A stretch of 64,000 nucleotides of DNA, from NCBI RefSeq assembly GCF_026340655.1, contig NZ_JAPEOZ010000001.1:3038001-3102000 (forward strand), written 5' to 3'. The DNA comes from Streptomyces sp. NBC_01275 (GTDB lineage Bacteria; Actinomycetota; Actinomycetes; Streptomycetales; Streptomycetaceae). Made by a program: the position numbers and the translations under genes. Under the pieces are notes generated by a model, which was not told the DNA's origin, made no database searches, and saw only the letters and a program-made list of their open reading frames with translations. Numbering within the stretch: position 1 is the stretch's first letter; each line of letters starts with the position of its first letter. Below are positions 59,524-64,000 of the stretch, one piece after another.

Positions 59524-60201
59524 ATGCGCCGCGTCGGAAGCGTCGGAAGCACCGGAAACACTCGTAACGCCGGTAACAGCGCCATAGCGGTCGCCACGGC
59601 GGTCGCCCTGTGCGCGGGCGCGTGGCTGCTGCACAGCGGCGCCGAGTCGCACCCCCCGCCGCAGCCGTCCGCGGCTCAGGCCCGCTCGGCCGACGCCGAC
59701 GCCGACACCGACCCGGCCGGGGGCGGAGGCGCCGCCCCGGCCCTGCCGCCCTCCCCGCCCGACCGCATCCGCATCCCCGGCATCCGGGTCGACGCCCCCC
59801 TCACGGGCCTGGGCCTGACCCCCGGCGGCAGCCTCGACGTGCCGCCCGCCGCACGGAAGAACCTCGCCGGCTGGTACGAGGCCGGCACCACCCCCGGCGA
59901 GAGCGGCACCGCGATCGTCGCCGGTCACGTCGACAACGCCGACGGCCCCGCCGTCTTCTACAGCCTCGGCGCCGTGCGCAAGGGCGCCCCGATCGAGGTC
60001 GACCGGCGCGACGGAAGCGTCGCCCTGTTCACGGTCGACGCCGTCGAGGTCTACCAGGCACACGACTTCCCCGACGAGAAGGTGTACGGGGCGGCGCGGC
60101 GGCCCGAGCTACGGGTGATCACCTGCGGCGGCGGCTACTCCAAGGCGACCGGATACCAGGGGAACGTGGTCGTGTTCGCGCACCTGACCGGCAGCCGCTG
60201 A
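59524..60201 (+). CDS. Class F sortase
   Basis: A 225-residue protein: an N-terminal membrane anchor (AIAVATAVALCAGAWLLHSG), a Pro/Asp-rich linker and a sortase domain (residues 80-222) with RIRIPGIRVDAPLTGLG, catalytic His in AGHVDNADGPAVF, catalytic Cys in LRVITCGGGYSKATGYQGN and an Arg-containing strand. Class F sortases are actinobacterial, with poorly known substrates. The preceding DNA has a duplicated 15-base stretch (GGAGAGGGGTTTCTG) just before the start. Confidence 0.9.
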   Translation: MRRVGSVGSTGNTRNAGNSAIAVATAVALCAGAWLLHSGAESHPPPQPSAAQARSADADADTDPAGGGGAAPALPPSPPDRIRIPGIRVDAPLTGLGLTPGGSLDVPPAARKNLAGWYEAGTTPGESGTAIVAGHVDNADGPAVFYSLGAVRKGAPIEVDRRDGSVALFTVDAVEVYQAHDFPDEKVYGAARRPELRVITCGGGYSKATGYQGNVVVFAHLTGSR

Positions 60202-60239
60202 GCCGGTCGGCCGCGCCGCTGGAGACCGGCGGCCCGGCG

Positions 60240-60593
60240 CTACTGGCCGAGCCAGGATGTCGCCGCCTGGCCGAGCGCACCCAGGGCCGGAGCCGCTTGC
60301 ACAAGCTTCTCCACCACTGTCTTCAGCCGACCCCGGTCGATACTCGCCGGGCCTCTCTGCGACGCGGGTTCCAGGACCCTCGACAATTCCGCTACGTCCT
60401 CTTCAGCCACGGGCCCGCCGACGGCCGCCTCCGCTCGAGCACGGTCGGCGAAATCACGAAGATCCGCGAGCACCTCGGAATCCGAAGACCGCAGCGAATT
60501 GTCAATAATCGTGACCTCATTCTGGGTGTGAACCTGGTCGGCGTTGAAGTGTCCGCCCGACACCTGAACACCCAAATTAATCGATTGGTTCAT
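60240..60593 (-). CDS. Small putative signalling/effector protein with Gly/Asn motif
   Basis: A 117-residue protein. The N-terminal 30 residues (NLGVQVSGGHFNADQVHTQN) form a Gly/Asn/Gln-rich predicted beta segment. A charged helical middle follows (LADLRDFADRARAEAAVGG), then a hydrophobic Ala/Gly/Leu C-terminus (VQAAPALGALGQAATSWLGQ) that could insert in a membrane. The core (S/T)GGxxNAD(N/Q)V recurs at the C-terminus of the membrane protein encoded 17 bp upstream. This arrangement resembles amyloid-type motif sharing between a receptor and its effector; the family is otherwise unrecognised. Base composition is AT-richer than neighbours. Confidence 0.65.
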   Translation of the reverse strand: MNQSINLGVQVSGGHFNADQVHTQNEVTIIDNSLRSSDSEVLADLRDFADRARAEAAVGGPVAEEDVAELSRVLEPASQRGPASIDRGRLKTVVEKLVQAAPALGALGQAATSWLGQ

Positions 60594-60610
60594 CTCTTCC
60601 CTCTTCTCGA

Positions 60611-62077
60611 TTATTTTTCCTTGGACGGAGACGCGAACCCGTAGAATTGGGATCTCCCGTCGATCACTACGTTGTCTGCGTTGCTGGTCCCTCCGGTGTG
60701 AATGATTCCCTGGTTCAAGATGACGGTCTGCTGGGACTTGAAATCCGAGACATCCATGCCTTTATCATCGAGAAACTCGACGATTTCGGCGAGAACGTGA
60801 CGCTCAATCGCTTTCAGATGCCGGTCGGAGTCAATTTTCTGGAAGTGGCTCCGGTAGACGCCCTCACCGATCCATTTGCGAATATTGAGGCCGACGGAAA
60901 AGTCCACTCCGGAACCGGACTCGGCTTGCCTTTCCAGTCTTTTCCTGTCCAGTCGGTGAGCCAGATCGGACACTCTTCTCCCCACGATCAAGGCGGGAGC
61001 CAAGACGATGCGTAAGGGTGTCTTGAGGAGCGTGATTCCCCACAGACGGGCGTCACTCGAAGGGCGCCTGCCCATCCGGTCGAGAACGCGATACCTTTCC
61101 GCGACAGGCGGCATGACGACTCGCTGGCAGTCGATGTACAGCGTCTTGTGCTCGACTGCGAAATGCAGAAAAGTACTGGTGACCAGCTCTCCGCCCCAGG
61201 ATGAGACATAAACGCCAAGGTAGTGGCGCGCCGCCGGACCGGGACGATCGGCGACTCCCTGCAAATCGCTCCAATGCTGAACCGGATGATTGCACCCGCT
61301 GGAGGCCGGACCAGTGCTTCTGTCGCCACTTCTGTGGTCCCAGAGCTGCCCGACGCCCCGGGCCAGGTTTCCGTTGACAAAGACTCGGTCTTCAACGAGA
61401 ACCGTTTCCCCCGCACCCCACGCTGAAACAGCCCCATCACCTCCGCCATGGGAGTCACGGTCAGAGCCGACATCTTCTGCCGAACGGCCCGAGAGATCTT
61501 TCAGACTTCCCTTGAGGTGACAGGAGAGCTCCCACGGAGTGAATTCCTGAAACGGGTTCACCGGAACAAACGGGTTCGCCGGAACCGCGAGAGACATTTG
61601 GGACTGTGGGCGCAGCGGAACGACCAGGGACCACCCGGAGACCTTGCTCCCATATTCGCCGAACGGTTCGAACCCGTCATGAATGGACACGTTGCAGAAA
61701 GGGGACGAGGCCGCACCGAACTGAGTCGAAGAAATGAGGTCGAGACGGCCTTTCACCCTCTTGAAGTCAGGCCCCTGCTTAAGCTTCCAGCCCCCATCCG
61801 GTTTGGACATCTCAACCAGGACGTTCCGCACTTCCCGTAAATCACGGAAAACAATCGGAAGGCAGCTGGAGATTAACGTCACCACGATCACCACGGTTCC
61901 GGCGAACATGCCCTGACTGGCCGCCCAGAAAGCCAGTGGAATCAACGCGGCACTGACGACGAGGATCTTTGCATCGCGCTTGTCATGCAGTCTCCGCGCT
62001 TTCAGGGTGTGCAGAAGGACCTGCTCGAGGTCCGTCCCCAGGGCCGGGGGAAGCTGACGAATGGCGTCCTGGAGCAA
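60611..62077 (-). CDS. Membrane protein with C-terminal Gly/Asn motif, unknown family
   Basis: A 488-residue protein. Two N-terminal membrane segments (ILVVSAALIPLAFWAAS and TVVIVVTLISSCLPIVF) are followed by a large cytoplasmic domain of unknown fold. A third hydrophobic stretch lies near residues 370-385 (TPLRIVLAPALIV), and the C-terminus (residues 450-488) holds QTVILNQGIIHTGGTSNADN. The terminal motif matches the N-terminus of the next gene. The long middle has no recognised enzymatic motif. Codon use and AT content differ from flanking genes, suggesting transfer. Start ATG 62077. Confidence 0.65.
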   Translation of the reverse strand: MLQDAIRQLPPALGTDLEQVLLHTLKARRLHDKRDAKILVVSAALIPLAFWAASQGMFAGTVVIVVTLISSCLPIVFRDLREVRNVLVEMSKPDGGWKLKQGPDFKRVKGRLDLISSTQFGAASSPFCNVSIHDGFEPFGEYGSKVSGWSLVVPLRPQSQMSLAVPANPFVPVNPFQEFTPWELSCHLKGSLKDLSGRSAEDVGSDRDSHGGGDGAVSAWGAGETVLVEDRVFVNGNLARGVGQLWDHRSGDRSTGPASSGCNHPVQHWSDLQGVADRPGPAARHYLGVYVSSWGGELVTSTFLHFAVEHKTLYIDCQRVVMPPVAERYRVLDRMGRRPSSDARLWGITLLKTPLRIVLAPALIVGRRVSDLAHRLDRKRLERQAESGSGVDFSVGLNIRKWIGEGVYRSHFQKIDSDRHLKAIERHVLAEIVEFLDDKGMDVSDFKSQQTVILNQGIIHTGGTSNADNVVIDGRSQFYGFASPSKEK

Positions 62078-62171
62078 TCGATCCCGGAATACCTCGGCCG
62101 CAAATGGGCATCGAAGTCGGTCGGCATCTCGTGCGTGACCGGGTCGAGTGGCCCCTGCCCGGACGTGAGCA

Positions 62172-62954
62172 CTACGCCAGCCACTGCTCGTACGCCAGGT
62201 TCCCCACCAGCGCGAACACCACCGTCAGCAGGACGACGCGGACGAAACCGCTTCCCTGCTTGAGCGCCGTGTGCGCGCCGAGCGTGCCGCCCGCGAGGTT
62301 GAAGACGGCCATCAGGGCCGCCAGCTGCCACAGCACCGTGCCCTGCCAGGCGAAGGTGGCCAGCGCGCCGGCGTTGGTGCAGCAGTTGACGATCTTGGCG
62401 GTGGCCGAGGCGGTGACCAGGTCGAGGTGGAGGAGGGCGGTGAGGGCGAGGACCAGGAAGGTCCCGGTGCCGGGGCCGACGAGACCGTCGTAGAAACCGA
62501 TTCCGAGGCCCGCGAGGCCGATCGCCGCGAGGACCTGGCGGCGGGTGGCCGGGCCGGTGGCGGGGGCGGCGCCGAAGGCGGGGCGCAGGATCACGAAGGC
62601 GGCCACGCCCAGCAGCACCACCATGATCACCGGCTTGAGCACCTCGGTGCTCATCCCCGCGGCGAAGAAGGCCCCGCCCGACGACCCGGCCAGCGCCGCC
62701 AGCCCGATCCGCACCGCGAGCCGAACGTCCACGGGCGCCCGGCGCGCATAGGTCACCGCCGCGCCCGAGGTGCCGACGATCGCGACCGCCTTGTTGGTGC
62801 CGAGCACGGTGGCGACCGGGGTCCCGGCGGGCAGCCCGAGCAGCAGCACCGGCAGCAGCAGCAGGCCGCCGCCGCCCACCACCGCGTCGATCCAGCCGGC
62901 CGCGAGGGCGGCGACGCAGAGGACGGCGACCGTGGTCAGGGGTATGTCGGGCAT
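62172..62954 (-). CDS. TSUP-family (TauE/SafE) anion permease
   Basis: A 260-residue protein with about eight membrane segments. TSUP signatures: AAGWIDAVVGGGGLLLLPVL near the N-terminus, VLGTNKAVAIVGTSGAAVTY, and the repeat GFYDGLVGPGTGTFLVLALT. The family moves sulfite, sulfoacetate or similar anions. It is divergent from nirB; a role with nitrogen or sulfur oxyanions would fit, but the substrate is unproven. Start ATG 62954. Confidence 0.9.
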   Translation of the reverse strand: MPDIPLTTVAVLCVAALAAGWIDAVVGGGGLLLLPVLLLGLPAGTPVATVLGTNKAVAIVGTSGAAVTYARRAPVDVRLAVRIGLAALAGSSGGAFFAAGMSTEVLKPVIMVVLLGVAAFVILRPAFGAAPATGPATRRQVLAAIGLAGLGIGFYDGLVGPGTGTFLVLALTALLHLDLVTASATAKIVNCCTNAGALATFAWQGTVLWQLAALMAVFNLAGGTLGAHTALKQGSGFVRVVLLTVVFALVGNLAYEQWLA

Positions 62955-63068
62955 GACCGCGACCCTACGGCCCCGGTGTGTGCACGAGCCACGCACCTGA
63001 GGATCTTCTGAGGTGGGAACCCGTTCGGCGAACCCTCACACCCGCCCCCCGCCCTCGCTGAGGGCAGC

Positions 63069-63106
63069 GTTCCTCGCGGGAAACAGTCGTGATGCGGTCG
63101 GGTAAC
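63069..63106 (+). promoter_or_regulatory. GlnR-like box array upstream of nirB
   Basis: Five-base boxes spaced by six: GTTCC, GAAAC, GATGC, GTAAC. GlnR of Streptomyces binds GTnAC-n6-GAAAC arrays and activates nirB. GAAAC is a perfect box, GTTCC a one-off partner, and GTAAC fits in the next register. It lies 109 bp before the nirB ATG. Confidence 0.4.
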
Positions 63107-63120
63107 ACCGGCGTCGCACG

Positions 63121-63158
63121 CTCCTGGACATGACCTCGCACTCCTGGACATGACCTCG
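63121..63158. repeat. 18-bp direct repeat in the nirB leader
   Basis: CTCCTGGACATGACCTCG occurs twice, separated by CA, between the GlnR-like array and the nirB start. It may be a recent duplication or a paired binding site. Confidence 0.9.
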
Positions 63159-63214
63159 AGTCCGCCCCCGCTGCTCCACCCGCTCCACCTGCTCCCCAAC
63201 GATGGAGGCTCCTG

Positions 63215-64000
63215 ATGTCCACGACCGCACTTGTTGGGGACCGCCCCCGCCCCACAATCGTGCTCGTCGGCCACGGCATGGTCGGCCAGCGCTTCCTCGA
63301 AGCGCTCGCCGAGCGCGGCCTGACCGCCGCGCACCGCGTGGTCGTGCTGTGCGAGGAGCCGCGTCCCGCGTACGACCGCGTGCAGCTCACCTCGTACTTC
63401 TCGGGCCGGACGCCCGAGGACCTGTCGATGACCGACATGGCGTTCATCGCCGAGCACGGCATCGAACTGCACGTCGGCGACCCGGCGGTGACGATCGACC
63501 GGTCCGCGCGGCGGGTGACCGCCCGCTCCGGGCTGAGCGTCGACTACGACGTCCTCGTCCTGGCCACCGGCTCCTACCCGTTCGTGCCGCCCGTCCCGAA
63601 CAAGGACGCGGCCGGCTGCTTCGTCTACCGCACGATCGAGGACCTCCTCGCGATCGAGGAGTACGCCAGGACGAGGACGACGGGTGCGGTGGTCGGCGGC
63701 GGTCTGCTCGGCCTCGAGGCGGCCGGTGCGCTGAAGGGTCTCGGACTCACCTCCCACATCGTGGAGTTCGCGCCCCGCCTGATGCCCGTCCAGGTCGACG
63801 AGGGCGGTGGCGCCGCGCTGCTGCGCACCATCGAGGACATGGGCCTGTCCGTCCACACGGGCGTGGGCACGCAGGAGATCGTGGTCGACGAGTCCGGCGC
63901 GGTCACCGGGATGAAGCTCTCCGACGGCTCCGAACTCGCCACCGACCTGGTGGTGTTCAGCGCCGGCGTCCGCCCCCGCGACCAGCTGGCCCGCGAGAGC
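63215..64000 (+). CDS. nirB: Assimilatory nitrite reductase large subunit, 5' part (runs off right edge)
   Basis: The first 262 residues of NirB. FAD motif TIVLVGHGMVGQRFLEAL, AYDRVQLTSYFSGRTPEDL (the YDRVxLT signature of NirB), NAD motif GAVVGGGLLGLEAAGALKGL, and the second FAD site beginning LVVFSAGVRPRDQLARE at the window edge. NirB reduces nitrite to ammonia with NADH, using FAD, an iron-sulfur cluster and siroheme; the siroheme half lies outside. The ATG follows GGAGG. Siroheme supply may come from the CbiX-type gene at 46239. Confidence 0.93.
   Translation, partial: MSTTALVGDRPRPTIVLVGHGMVGQRFLEALAERGLTAAHRVVVLCEEPRPAYDRVQLTSYFSGRTPEDLSMTDMAFIAEHGIELHVGDPAVTIDRSARRVTARSGLSVDYDVLVLATGSYPFVPPVPNKDAAGCFVYRTIEDLLAIEEYARTRTTGAVVGGGLLGLEAAGALKGLGLTSHIVEFAPRLMPVQVDEGGGAALLRTIEDMGLSVHTGVGTQEIVVDESGAVTGMKLSDGSELATDLVVFSAGVRPRDQLARES

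Overview
The window looks like the chromosome of a Streptomyces or close relative. GC is very high, codon third positions are almost all G or C, and there is a conservon (cvnA-D), an HrdA-type sigma factor beside dnaG, two tRNA-Asn genes, and paired ABC exporters. No base counts were computed.

Region 1 (1-6435) is a minus-strand operon. It runs from an anti-sigma-like ATPase through cvnA, cvnB, cvnC, cvnD and a GAF-domain protein to an acyl-CoA-dehydrogenase-like protein whose usual catalytic Glu is Ala. It ends in a 51-residue protein and a partial HTH protein. Region 2 (6436-11600) is accessory: an XRE/TPR-type regulator, two GNAT acetyltransferases, two overlapping hypothetical genes, and a 1.27-kb IS5-family element (9611-10881, CTAG flanks) that carries a barstar-type gene besides its frameshifted transposase.

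Region 3 (about 11600-33600) is an integrated phage-like island ending at a CAT-anticodon tRNA gene. Right to left it has a tyrosine integrase, an excisionase, a serine-recombinase C-terminal protein without a catalytic domain, a 7-TM protein and XRE repressor, ParB-type genes, DNA methylases and tiny overlapping genes. These are followed by terS, terL, portal, scaffold, decoration, major capsid, two small head genes and a MuF-type protein. No tail, lysis or replication genes were recognised, so it is a head-and-packaging-only element: either a tail-deleted prophage or a capsid-forming satellite that would need a helper's tails. Three plus-strand genes sit antisense at junctions in its minus-strand head operon: two related small membrane proteins and a membrane-anchored Ser/Thr kinase. 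No left attachment site could be found.

Region 4 (33600-64000) is core chromosome: three tRNAs, a YtxH-like protein, an FGGY sugar kinase, two ABC exporter half-transporters, hrdA, dnaG, an FAD reductase, dgt, a CbiX-type chelatase and a SanA/DUF218 protein. Then come TetR/MFS and TetR/permease/amidohydrolase clusters with clear palindromic operators, a DUF6215 protein, a thermolysin-family protease, a GGCT-fold protein and a class F sortase beside its likely secreted partner. An AT-richer two-gene module (60240-62077) shares a Gly/Asn motif across its gene boundary, as amyloid-type signalling pairs do. The window ends with a TSUP permease and the start of nirB, which has a GlnR-like box array upstream.
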